From NCBI GenBank assembly GCA_004352715.1, contig SCFE01000032.1, forward strand, positions 1,280,652-1,344,651: DNA of 64,000 bases. Reading direction: 5' to 3'. Shown here in pieces: positions 10,339 through 20,700 of this stretch (the first letter of the stretch is position 1; each line of letters begins with the position of its first letter). The notes under the pieces were generated by a model that saw only the letters and a program-made list of their open reading frames with translations, did not search any database and was not told the origin of the DNA. This stretch comes from Hofstenia miamia. Lineage: Eukaryota > Xenacoelomorpha > Acoela. Position numbers and translations under genes: made by a program.

Positions 10339-11082
10339 TTATTCACATTCTATGAGGTTTTTTCTTTTTGAATGCACCATGCTTACTGTGTTCGTAAATC
10401 GCAATCCGACTGTGTCTACAAGGAAAATTCTTGCGCTATTGAAAGACCCACTTAATAGTAATGGTATTTCCTCTGGCATTTCAATGTATATTTTCTTCCA
10501 AAGAACTGAGAAGAATCCTAAGTAAATACAGCACACAACTGATGCGCAAATAAATACTAAATTGGCTAGTAGAACGTAATAATATCCAACAAAACTATAG
10601 AAGTAACCCCCAAGAAGAATGAGACCAATAACTCTTCCCAAGGAGAACATTGAACTCGACATAAGAGATGAGAACATCTTTACTCCCTCAATATTTTCAA
10701 AATTATGAGTCACTATTCCTTCTGTGCAGACGACACTTGGACCAAATGTTGCGGCAACACCAATCCCAAGCAGAAAGAAACCAATGCAAAACTGAACTAA
10801 ACTTTCAATTTGAGGAATTATTTTAGGCAAAAACAATGTAAACATGGCAAACGCTTGAAAAACGCAGAGAGTATAAATCCTTCCTGCCGATCCTTTGGCC
10901 ACAAGTGCTGCAAACACAGGCATAATGGCTGCATAAATAACACCATATGCCAAAAATAGGTATCCAATTGTATTTGATCCAAGCCCATAACGAGTTGCAA
11001 GGTATGGTGAAAATATAGTGTCCAAGCAGCCAGATGTTGCCCCATTTGTAATTAGTGGCATCAAAAGCATGCAAACTTCAAT
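10339..11082 (-). CDS. SLC18B1-like: SLC18B1-like MFS transporter, C-terminal half (last exon)
   Basis: This exon encodes about 247 residues with roughly six hydrophobic helices: the C-terminal six-helix bundle of a major facilitator transporter. Recognisable stretches include GLGSNTIGYLFLAYGVIYAA and GFFLLGIGVAATFGPSVVCT. By layout it fits the SLC18B1 vesicular polyamine transporter branch, in which proton exchange loads amines into vesicles. The acceptor GATTGTTTAG|ATTGAAG places the first base at 11082 in phase 0. The stop is at 10339-10341. The N-terminal exons should lie to the right on this strand but are not seen; a 1000-N gap begins 42 bp upstream. A plus-strand gene at 40.4-51.4 kb carries exactly the missing half. 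Confidence 0.8.
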   Translation of the reverse strand: MEVCMLLMPLITNGATSGCLDTIFSPYLATRYGLGSNTIGYLFLAYGVIYAAIMPVFAALVAKGSAGRIYTLCVFQAFAMFTLFLPKIIPQIESLVQFCIGFFLLGIGVAATFGPSVVCTEGIVTHNFENIEGVKMFSSLMSSSMFSLGRVIGLILLGGYFYSFVGYYYVLLANLVFICASVVCCIYLGFFSVLWKKIYIEMPEEIPLLLSGSFNSARIFLVDTVGLRFTNTVSMVHSKRKNLIECE

Positions 11083-11102
11083 CTAAACAATCTATTTATG
11101 AC

Positions 11103-12143
11103 TTAAATATATATATATATATATNNNNNNNNNNNNNNNNNNNNNNNNNNNNNNNNNNNNNNNNNNNNNNNNNNNNNNNNNNNNNNNNNNNNNNNNNNNN
11201 NNNNNNNNNNNNNNNNNNNNNNNNNNNNNNNNNNNNNNNNNNNNNNNNNNNNNNNNNNNNNNNNNNNNNNNNNNNNNNNNNNNNNNNNNNNNNNNNNNNN
11301 NNNNNNNNNNNNNNNNNNNNNNNNNNNNNNNNNNNNNNNNNNNNNNNNNNNNNNNNNNNNNNNNNNNNNNNNNNNNNNNNNNNNNNNNNNNNNNNNNNNN
11401 NNNNNNNNNNNNNNNNNNNNNNNNNNNNNNNNNNNNNNNNNNNNNNNNNNNNNNNNNNNNNNNNNNNNNNNNNNNNNNNNNNNNNNNNNNNNNNNNNNNN
11501 NNNNNNNNNNNNNNNNNNNNNNNNNNNNNNNNNNNNNNNNNNNNNNNNNNNNNNNNNNNNNNNNNNNNNNNNNNNNNNNNNNNNNNNNNNNNNNNNNNNN
11601 NNNNNNNNNNNNNNNNNNNNNNNNNNNNNNNNNNNNNNNNNNNNNNNNNNNNNNNNNNNNNNNNNNNNNNNNNNNNNNNNNNNNNNNNNNNNNNNNNNNN
11701 NNNNNNNNNNNNNNNNNNNNNNNNNNNNNNNNNNNNNNNNNNNNNNNNNNNNNNNNNNNNNNNNNNNNNNNNNNNNNNNNNNNNNNNNNNNNNNNNNNNN
11801 NNNNNNNNNNNNNNNNNNNNNNNNNNNNNNNNNNNNNNNNNNNNNNNNNNNNNNNNNNNNNNNNNNNNNNNNNNNNNNNNNNNNNNNNNNNNNNNNNNNN
11901 NNNNNNNNNNNNNNNNNNNNNNNNNNNNNNNNNNNNNNNNNNNNNNNNNNNNNNNNNNNNNNNNNNNNNNNNNNNNNNNNNNNNNNNNNNNNNNNNNNNN
12001 NNNNNNNNNNNNNNNNNNNNNNNNNNNNNNNNNNNNNNNNNNNNNNNNNNNNNNNNNNNNNNNNNNNNNNNNNNNNNNNNNNNNNNNNNNNNNNNNNNNN
12101 NNNNNNNNNNNNNNNNNNNNNNNNTATATATATATATATATAC
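11103..12143. other. 1000-N scaffold gap flanked by (TA)n
   Basis: Ns run from 11125 to 12124, exactly 1000 bases, a conventional placeholder length. TA dinucleotides border both sides, so the break lies in a microsatellite. Orientation and order of the two flanks are therefore not proven by sequence. Open frames spanning the Ns are meaningless. Confidence 0.95.
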
Positions 12144-12951
12144 CGTAAACTGATTAATGCAAACAATATGTCCTAATATATTTAAAGCTTGCAAGTACAG
12201 CAAGTGTCATCAATATTTGTGTCAAACTGCACAGACATTGCTACTGAAAAATTTTTTACTTTTGAGTGTCGTAGACATGTTTTTTTCTACAAAAATACAT
12301 TGGTTTTCAGAAATACATTTTGACCCAATTGATCAACTATTTAGTGTAAAATAAACTTTTTGCAGACATTTATATAATTTTGTTCAATTTGAATAAATGA
12401 AAGATTTGAATACGAAATAATAAAAGACCACTTTCCTAAAAAGAAAAATTATATTAATCACACAAATGAAAAAAATTTCCAAAAAGTATATAGAATTTTC
12501 AAAAAGTGATTGTTTTCAATTAAAAATTATAGTCGTGAATATTCATGCATATCTATATGCAAGCGCAAAACAAACAGAGGAAATGGCCTTCAATTTTCTA
12601 TACTACAATTGCTTATGTACAGCAATGATAAAGAGCATACACTTTAAAACTTACACTGTTGATGAAGAGGAATGCCTTACTACTGTAATGATAAAATTCA
12701 AATTTACTACTAATGAAATTCTCCAGATTTTATATATATGTAAAGCATTCCCCGTCAATCAGCATCTAAGACAAACACTGAACATGTCGATGCTCAATAG
12801 TGGACAGTTAAAAAAACGTTTAATGCTTTCACACAAGATCTTGAAATTTAACTGCCCTTTGGATTTTAGGAAGTTGTCATAGCAAAGAAATTTACAAAAT
12901 ATAGTTTTACAGAAATGTACAAATCGTTTTACATATAAAAGTTTTTTTACA

Positions 12952-12957
12952 TTTATT
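12952..12957 (-). terminator. polyadenylation signal AATAAA of the ZCCHC7-like gene
   Basis: On the minus strand, AATAAA lies about 25 bases past the stop codon of the zinc-knuckle gene. If used, the 3' UTR is very short. Confidence 0.45.
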
Positions 12958-12981
12958 GATAACACAAATATCCTAGGCTGA

Positions 12982-14313
12982 TCAAGTTGTGTAGTAAAAC
13001 ACTGGCATACTCCAATTTGGTGGATTTCCCGCAGTATTATGTGAGGGAAGAGCAGCTAGTGCTACGTAAACACCATTTTGCGCTGAACGGGAGTGATTAT
13101 CCAATGATCCCCTAGCTGACTGTACAGGACTGGAGGTAGATTTAAGAGTGGACACAGTTTCGGAAGAAAACCCAACATTACCCGGTGGTCGAAAAACTAC
13201 CTGAAGAGGAATATTCGGTGAAGAATGTGAATTAACCGTAGGGCTGCTACTTGAAAAAGGAGGTTGAAAATGGGGAATTGCTATACGAACGTGTTCTGAA
13301 TTTTGATTCGAAGTTGTTAAATATGCAGCCGGACTATTATTTATAATATTTGGAGACACAGGCACAGGCGATTGAGATGGAGTCACCAAAGGCGGACTAC
13401 TAACCTGACCCGATTTAGCTATTAATTTGAGACCAGCAAGTTGATTTGAAATCGGTTCAAGCGGAACAGGCCATTGCATTGTATGAGTACGAGAGTTTGG
13501 AGTTCCAACTACATAGAAATTGGAAGAAGAGCACAATGAATGAGTAGAACCTTGGTTATTGTTCATATCTATTATATGATTCTTTTTGTATGGTGAAATA
13601 GACAATTTTTGGTTTCCTCTTTTCTGAGATTTATTGGAGTAGTGAGAACGCGGTGAATTTTTACCATCATATGTCTTCACAAACGGTAACGATTGCAATG
13701 ATGGTCGTTCGTGCATGCACTCGAAATACCAATGACCTTGACCAGAACAATTACAACAAAATCGGCGAACACGATCAGCATACTTAGTACGTTCCGGTAC
13801 AGAAATCTCTCCATTTTTTGTGTTAATAGTTACATGAAACTGTCGCCAGTGCTCTGGGCAGAAAAAACGTTCATGTCCTTGTAAACCACATCGAAAACAA
13901 ACAGTAGTTTTAATACGCTTTCTACTACATGTTTTAGAATTATGACCAATGTCAAAACATAACTGACATGGTGCTTGACTGCACTTAACACCTAAGTGAC
14001 CTTTAGACCCACAAAGAAAGCATGTTACAGAACGTGGATCTGTGCAATCCCGCGACATGTGTCCAACTCTTTGGCAATTACCACAAGGTACTTTCAGTAC
14101 AGTAAAAACGCGATTTGCAGATTTGATATTCAAATTAATAGTGGAATGTATTTCTACATCCGTTAGGTCTGCAGTGGGGGACGAACTACGCTCGGATGCA
14201 CATTCAAGAACATACCAGCTACATTCTTCATCATCAATTAAAAGTGAACTTTCCCTTAATGTTTGAACAGAATCCCCAATTCCACTGGCTTCATCAAAGC
14301 TATCTCCGCTCAT
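12982..14313 (-). CDS. ZCCHC7-like: ZCCHC7-like zinc-knuckle protein (TRAMP complex subunit)
   Basis: This intact single-exon frame of 443 residues starts at ATG 14313. Five CCHC knuckles of the form C-x2-C-x4-H-x4-C occupy residues 77-90, 98-111, 116-129, 139-152 and 186-199. Between knuckles 4 and 5 lies CPEHWRQFHVT, matching the WRQ(Y/F)H segment of animal ZCCHC7 and yeast Air1/Air2. Those proteins bridge the poly(A) polymerase and Mtr4 helicase in the nuclear TRAMP complex, which tags RNAs for exosome decay. The N-terminus is acidic and serine-rich. The last 220 residues are low-complexity, rich in Ser, Pro and Asn. The reading is firm for the knuckle region; the family name is inference from knuckle spacing and the WRQFH link. 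Confidence 0.85.
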   Translation of the reverse strand: MSGDSFDEASGIGDSVQTLRESSLLIDDEECSWYVLECASERSSSPTADLTDVEIHSTINLNIKSANRVFTVLKVPCGNCQRVGHMSRDCTDPRSVTCFLCGSKGHLGVKCSQAPCQLCFDIGHNSKTCSRKRIKTTVCFRCGLQGHERFFCPEHWRQFHVTINTKNGEISVPERTKYADRVRRFCCNCSGQGHWYFECMHERPSLQSLPFVKTYDGKNSPRSHYSNKSQKRGNQKLSISPYKKNHIIDMNNNQGSTHSLCSSSNFYVVGTPNSRTHTMQWPVPLEPISNQLAGLKLIAKSGQVSSPPLVTPSQSPVPVSPNIINNSPAAYLTTSNQNSEHVRIAIPHFQPPFSSSSPTVNSHSSPNIPLQVVFRPPGNVGFSSETVSTLKSTSSPVQSARGSLDNHSRSAQNGVYVALAALPSHNTAGNPPNWSMPVFYYTT

Positions 14314-14939
14314 TTGTTTAAAAATGATAAGAAATCACTAATGCCATTTAAATGGATGTTAATGGCAGAAAAGAAACTCAGGCAAGGTAGAATATTGAAT
14401 AAAACAAGGCCAATTTCATCTAAAATAGAAAAATCGACAAACATCAAATGAGAACTAACGGATATATCAATAATATATTAAATATTGTAATATATTAACC
14501 ATTTGAATAAGATCACAATGAATATTTAAAGAAAGCCCTATCTGAAAAAATAAAATGAACCAAACAATGCAATGCTTTTATATTCACAAATATGACCGTA
14601 AATGAACGTTACATTAATTAAATTTCTAAACAAATTCGAATAACGGTAATCGTTCAGATTAAACTACATGAATTCAGTTCAAATTTCCAAAACATAGTTT
14701 TGTTACAAATTATACTATTGCTTTAAAAAATTATTATTTTTCAAATCATTTTTAAAAAATTCAATATTTGAATTGTAAAAGTTCGTTTTTTACTGAATTA
14801 TTCACATTCACGTAATTTCGTAGAAAAGACTAAATTAACTTCGTAACACTGTAAATGATTTTGATTGGTCCCTGAACATTATATAGATGTAGTAACAAAA
14901 TATACTACTTCGAAATGAAGTTAAATCATTCGATTTATA

Positions 14940-15130
14940 AATGGCGAACTGCAAGAGGTTGTGAGTGCAGCATGATATTCGCGATCAGCTCAATATTCAA
15001 ATACAAGAAAAATGTGTAAAAAAATTTGAATTTTAAATTATAACTTTAATAAACAAACACGAATACGGTAATTATTTGTAAATTAGTATGAGTATATTAG
15101 TCAAATTGCTAATCTTTTTAAAAGTGACCA
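14940..15130 (+). repeat. diverged repeat unit A
   Basis: This begins with GAGTGCAGCATGATATTC, later CTCAATATTCAAAT. The body reads TTTAATAAACAAACACGAAT then ACGGTAATTA, and ends near GTCAAATTGCTAATCTTTTT. A related unit lies at 15378-15585. Confidence 0.55.
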
Positions 15131-15157
15131 ATATTTAGAAGTGTTATGAAAACGTTT

Positions 15158-15160
<3 letters not shown>

Positions 15161-15197
<37 letters not shown>
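15161..15197. repeat. (TA)n microsatellite
   Basis: About 18 uninterrupted AT dinucleotides lie between the two diverged repeat units. Confidence 0.9.
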
Positions 15198-15198
<1 letters not shown>

Positions 15199-15377
15199 GA
15201 AATATTTTAAAATGCATTGAATATTAATAAGGTAAGTTTATGCTTATACTTTCTTAATGTAGAATATTATATATAAGTATTGTTCCCTTATCACTTTTAA
15301 GGTAATTAGCAATTTAAAACTTTGCAAGCAATTTATATTTGGCTATTGATTTCTGCATTCATGTTTGCCCATTGTAT

Positions 15378-15585
15378 TGAATATCCAACTGCAGTCACAA
15401 CTCCAACAGCAATGGAGTTGTGCCTGCAGCTCGATATTCAAACGCACATAAAATTTTAAGAAGCTGAAATAGTAATTTATAATTTAATAACAAACAATGA
15501 CTACGGTAATTAATAGCCATATAAACATAGTTCTAAATAAGTTTTAATTGCTAATTTTTTATTTCAATATCGAACTGCATTCACA
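15378..15585 (+). repeat. diverged repeat unit B with strong hairpin
   Basis: At 15389-15405 and 15413-15429 there is a 17-bp inverted repeat with 16 pairs and a 7-base loop (CTGCAGTCACAACTCCA on the left arm). The outer blocks TGCAGCTCGATATTCAAA (15425) and TTTCAATATCGAACTGCA (15566) are also inverted copies, bounding a unit of about 155 bp similar to unit A. This suggests a small palindromic, MITE-like repeat rather than coding sequence. Confidence 0.6.
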
Positions 15586-15815
15586 ACATCAGCAGCAATT
15601 CCACATAATTATATATTTTTAGACATTCCTGTTATCGTTATTTTCGCTGGTATATAGCTGAAGAGTATTTTTTGCTTCTATCTTTTACGGTTTATAAATT
15701 TTAAGGGGTATATATTCATTAAAACAATTTTCCTTAAATGATACCTTACTAACAGCCTTATGTATTTAAGAGATGCAAATATGTTATCAAAATAAGAAAG
15801 TCTACATGTTCTGTT

Positions 15816-16365
15816 CTAAAACTTTACAAACTTCTGCACCATATTACAATAATTGCAATCACAATTTTTACAAGTGGTGCTTATCTGAAAAATTATAAGT
15901 AGTAGGATAAGAATAAGAGCCTTGAAGAGATCCAGATGAGAAGCTGAACAGCAAAGAGATTTTGTCGAGTACCATGAAGTTGATGACGTCTTTTGAGAGA
16001 GAAGAGAGTTTCGAAGAATCAAAAGGACCAAAACGGTGTTTGAAAGATTCGAGTTTATTCAAAGAGTGTACAGTAAGCTATGAGAAATAGAAATTGAGTG
16101 AAATACGCTTTTCCGATGACGAAAAACAAAGGATGAAATAACTTGGTGAAGGAAGTTATACCAGTCATCAGCAGTGAAAGAGTCATTAAAAATGGGGAAT
16201 GTCTTTCATTTTCAAATCGAATGCTGTTCTTCATATTGTGTTGAAGGAACGACTGTACATATTGGAGCTTGACAAAAAAGTATTTTGAATTGCAGTGATT
16301 AAAAGTTGTTTTTTTATCATGCACACTTGTATTTCTGATAAAATATTTTTTATTCCAAATTGATT
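15816..16365 (-). pseudogene. decayed coding-like sequence, family not recognised
   Basis: Minus-strand frames carry protein-like sequence broken by frameshifts: KLQYVQSFLQHNMKNSIRFE, then in another frame NDSFTADDWYNFLHQVISSF, then KDVINFMVLDKISLLFSFSS. The composition looks like an old transposon or pseudogene. I cannot name the family. Confidence 0.3.
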
Positions 16366-16371
16366 TGAATC

Positions 16372-16831
16372 CAGTGTTCATTCTAGGCCACAAAATAGGG
16401 AGTCACTTATCCCACATCCAGCCAAAACAGTGGGATATTTATTAATTGTAAGGGGTCATTTACCTATTGTCGTATCATTTTGACAGATGTATCGTGTGTT
16501 GTCTGCTATGCTGACAATATGTAAAAGTTACGCCGATTGGCTAACACTAATATTTTCAATCAATCAGATAAACCCTTAAAACGAATGACGTTATTGTATT
16601 TCCACTGCATCGGTTAATAGGCGTCACTCCGTGCAGATTAAGGAATTCGATGCAGTGAGTTTAAAGCACGCTTACTGTAAACAACTGGAAAACGAATAAA
16701 ATGCACACAAGTGTAAGTTCCCCACCACATTCTATCATGCGCCGTAATGACCCACAGTTAGAATGATCAGCGCGCCGCTTGATAGCCTGTGTGCTGCGAG
16801 GGCGCAATGGCGCGGCCTAGAATGAACACTG
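16372..16831. mobile_element. 460-bp MITE with 18-bp terminal inverted repeats
   Basis: Termini are CAGTGTTCATTCTAGGCC on the left and its exact complement on the right. Each side is bordered by the 5-bp direct repeat GAATC (16367-16371 and 16832-16836), read as a target-site duplication. CAGTG termini are typical of hAT elements, and a 5-bp duplication fits the subgroup of hAT elements that makes 5 rather than 8 bp. No transposase is encoded. The interior is visibly less AT-rich than its surroundings. Confidence 0.8.
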
Positions 16832-17168
16832 GAATCCCTGCCTTAATAAAACGATCTTAAAATCATTTTTCAGAAAAATGTGTGGTCACCGTGACACCAG
16901 CATACATAACCAAACAATACATTTCGGGGATCACCCCATGACTTCACTCGGATCAATAGTGTAATTTGATAATCATCATCCGATTCGAAGAACATGAACG
17001 TTCGAAACTTGTAATCGCGATGAGGGCAAACACAGTAAATTCTTGTTCAGTAAACACAGGCTTATATTAGTGATTGTCAATTCTTTCGGACAAATTTTGT
17101 TACTGTAATATATTTTGTTTTCAAAGAACGTTTTATTTATCGCTTAATTAGTCTTATCCTTTTAGTTC

Positions 17169-17585
17169 ATGAGTAATAGCAGTACTGGACAAGTACATGG
17201 GAAAGAATCCAATTTAATTAACGTATCCAGTGAATTGGTCACAAACAATGTTGTATCTGTGTGCACTAACCATTGCGATAAAATAGATTTATATCAAAAA
17301 TTGGGACTTTACCTCAAATCCGTATCAATGATAAGTATCACTGTTGCATATCCCTCCTTAAAAGCATCATCTTCAAATAAAGTTCCATCTTTTACTTCTA
17401 AAGATATAATGGCATCTCTAAAGCAATTAATAAAACCGCGTACTTTCGTTTCTCTTATTTTGACACAGTGTAATAGAGATTTCGCAAGATTTCGCGCTGA
17501 ATTATCATCAAGATCTGAAATATCAAATGTTGTTGGAAAACTTAATGGAAGCTTTATTCAAGTAGGCGAACTACCATTATTTAAG
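17169..17585 (+). CDS. AKAP17A-like: AKAP17A-like exon 1
   Basis: Encodes 139 residues from the ATG at 17169. [20 protein letters not shown] matches the conserved GLYLKP... opening of the family. The donor is TTTAAG|GTTTGT. The apparent frame continues into the intron microsatellite and should not be read past 17585. Confidence 0.85.
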
Positions 17586-17666
17586 GTTTGTATCAAATCT
17601 TTACACGTGCGCTTTGGCAAATATGTTTATATATATATGCAAAGTACTATTACTGTTGTGTGCATT

Positions 17667-17713
<47 letters not shown>

Positions 17714-17728
17714 AAATATATATATATA

Positions 17729-17774
<46 letters not shown>

Positions 17775-20700
17775 GGTGTGTGCATGTTTGTTTTAATTCT
17801 TGTACATCACAGCAATCTGAAATGTAAAGTCGAATAGAATTACTATAGCAATTGCGAACAAGTTCCATTGATCATATATTTGCTGGAAGAGTAGATGAAT
17901 GAACGCTTGTAAACAACACGATGGTATTTTGGCAAAACATATTTATTACGAGTCTTGCTGTTGGATTTTTCAATCTCATCATGGAGCGGGTGATTTTCAT
18001 TTCTAAGAGTTTTCTGAATAGGGTTTTGAAATTGAATTTTAAATTTTTTGTTAATGCAATCAACATAGTTTCTTTTTTCAATTTTACTTATCAATGACAG
18101 TAATTTAAGAGGTCTTTTTAAACATTTCCCTTGATTTTCCGTTAATGCTGGAACCCATACCCCAGCTACATATAAATAATTAGGACAAATATGTTTTGAA
18201 GACATACTCTTGATTTTCTCTATTTAGTAATTTCATTAAGAAAGAAGTGCATTTAATTTTGAAATTTATTTTCCTCACAATAGAATTTTCATGTTCTTGC
18301 CATTTTAATTTTTTTGTTATGCATAATCCAAGGTATTTATAGGAATCAACTCGACCAATTGTTGTGTTGTAGTTTATAATCTCTTTAATGGGGGGTGTTT
18401 TCTAATGTTTGGATATGCTATAGCAAGCTCAGCTGTTTTCGATACATTCATTTTTCAATTTTATTTTCCTGATGCCTTAACTAATAAATTTGTACTTCTT
18501 TGGTAAAACTCAAAATCGTCAACTTACAATTTTGCAGCTAATCTTTGTATCATCAGAGTATTTCGATATATCACTTTAGTTAAGATTAATATCAGTGAAA
18601 AGCATTCCGCTATGAGGGCCTCCCTGAGGCACTCCAAGCAACATATTAATTCCTTTTGTAAATTTTGTTCCCTCGTACCATATTTGTTGACTCCAGTTAT
18701 GCATGTATTCTTTTAGCCATTTATATACATATACATTTTACCTAACAAATAGTACTTTTTCAGGAAGAGAAAGGCTTAATCTTATACGTTGAGCTGTGAA
18801 TCTGCTTATGGTTTATGACATAACCAAATCGACATATCTTTTCGCAAATTACTCACCAATTTGGAATTTAGAAAGTTTTGCATATAGTTGCTTTTCCTTA
18901 TATTCCGTGGAAAACTATTCCTACTGGCCCGCAATAAGGCCATTATTGATATAATTTTTAAACCATGAAAACAATTCAATACTAAATTCTAAAGAATCAG
19001 CAGCAATTGAGAGGAAATAGGAATACAATTGACTCCAATTTTAGGTATCTGATTGGGCCATATAGTGATTGCTTGTATTAAGACAGACATCTTCATGTGT
19101 AGTTTTTACGATCATCAATTTCAAACAACTTTTATTTTTTTATGTTTTCCACTGTAGTGTTCCAACGAGGATCAGCAAACTGCGATACAATTACCATCTC
19201 GATTTTCGTTTGCGTGATTGCGAGGAATATATAGTTGCATACTCTTTTTAATCACTAGAATAATATTGTTGGCGTCTCGCCGTAATTTCCTAGGAATTAA
19301 TCGCAATTACTTCTGATATGCTGGTGCATTGTTTGCAATTTATTCCGACCGTCTAGATTTTCTTGGTACAGAGGTCTTGATTACCATTTTCGATGAGAAT
19401 CGTGATATCCATTGCTGTCTCGCCCTCTACAATGTAGCTCTTTCAGAATATTGGAACTTGTTTTTTCCGACTATACATCTAGCAAAACATACGTGTTTGT
19501 CATTGCTACAGCATTAGTCCAGCCAATTGTTACATTATTTTTTGATAGTTTTCGTTTTCTAAGTATAAACTTCACTATCTCGCTCAAAATTACCTCAATT
19601 TCGTTCTATAAAGTTTTTAAACACATTGGTATTTCAAGAGCCCACCTAGCGGGATTGTGTTCGTAGAAATTCAGAGGTAATGGTTGGCACAGGCGCAAAA
19701 ACTTATCGCACGTTTTCTCTTTTGTAATATTTGAGTCTGTTTCGTTGGCTAAAAAAACTCAGCAATTGAGCTAGTATTTTCTGTAGAATCCGCAGCTTGT
19801 TTTCTTGAAAATATAACAAATTCTCCCCATGCTTGCTCTATTAGTACATCCGTAATGTGCTGTAATCTGTTTTTCGAATACATATATATATATATATATA
19901 TAAAGGCGTACACAGTGCGCCTTTCACAAACTTTGTACAGAGAGCGAGATATAAATATGGAAAGCTTAGAGAGTTTTACTTACGTCATTTGGTGAAAAGA
20001 TATCGTTCGTTTTGACTACTTTATTTAATATTTTTTACATTTAGAATAATTTTTAAGTTTCATATAGTTTAATTTAACGTTGTAAAGTTTAGGTTCGAGC
20101 AGCGGAAACCAGACAAGAGGGTCCGACAAGATTAGATTGGGATAAGTATTTTGCCCGAGCAGTAGGTGCTGATGAGACAAAGCCAGGTTTAAGACCTGAT
20201 ACAGTTCATATTAAGGGAATTCCGTCTGCTTGGTTCACACAAATTCACATTGTAAGTTTACTATTTTGTATGTTGAAGATATGCTAGTATATATTTAGGA
20301 AAAAATGCGATTGTTCCGCAGAAGTAAGAGAAAGACGTTAAATGAAAAGGAAGTAAAACCAGTTACTCAAAATCTTAATGATAAGCGCCCGTTCGAGCAA
20401 CGAGTTTTGGACAAATTTAGAACTGGCGAGCACGCGAATGATGAAGAGTTCAGTCGTAAATATTTTGTTGCAGATCGTGAGGTTAAGATGGTTCTACGCG
20501 TTGACAAGGAAAAGCCTACAAATGAAGTTCAAAGGCCAGTTACAAATTCCTTTTAGTAGTTTGCATTATGTCAAAGATATTTGGCTAAAGTCCCACAAAA
20601 TATATTACTCATGTAAATCTACAATATTCAAATTCAGTAACCAGTGTTGGTTGATTTACATCACTTGATTTAAATCATTGATTTAAATCGGATTTAAATC

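Noticed and set aside
11055-12203. Long open frames spanning the N gap on both strands
   Set aside because: They consist of undetermined bases plus TA repeats; there is no sequence evidence for coding.
12466-12965. Frames of 138 (plus) and 68 (minus) codons between the gap and the ZCCHC7-like gene
   Set aside because: AT-rich, mutually overlapping and motif-free; they probably lie in 3' flanking sequence.
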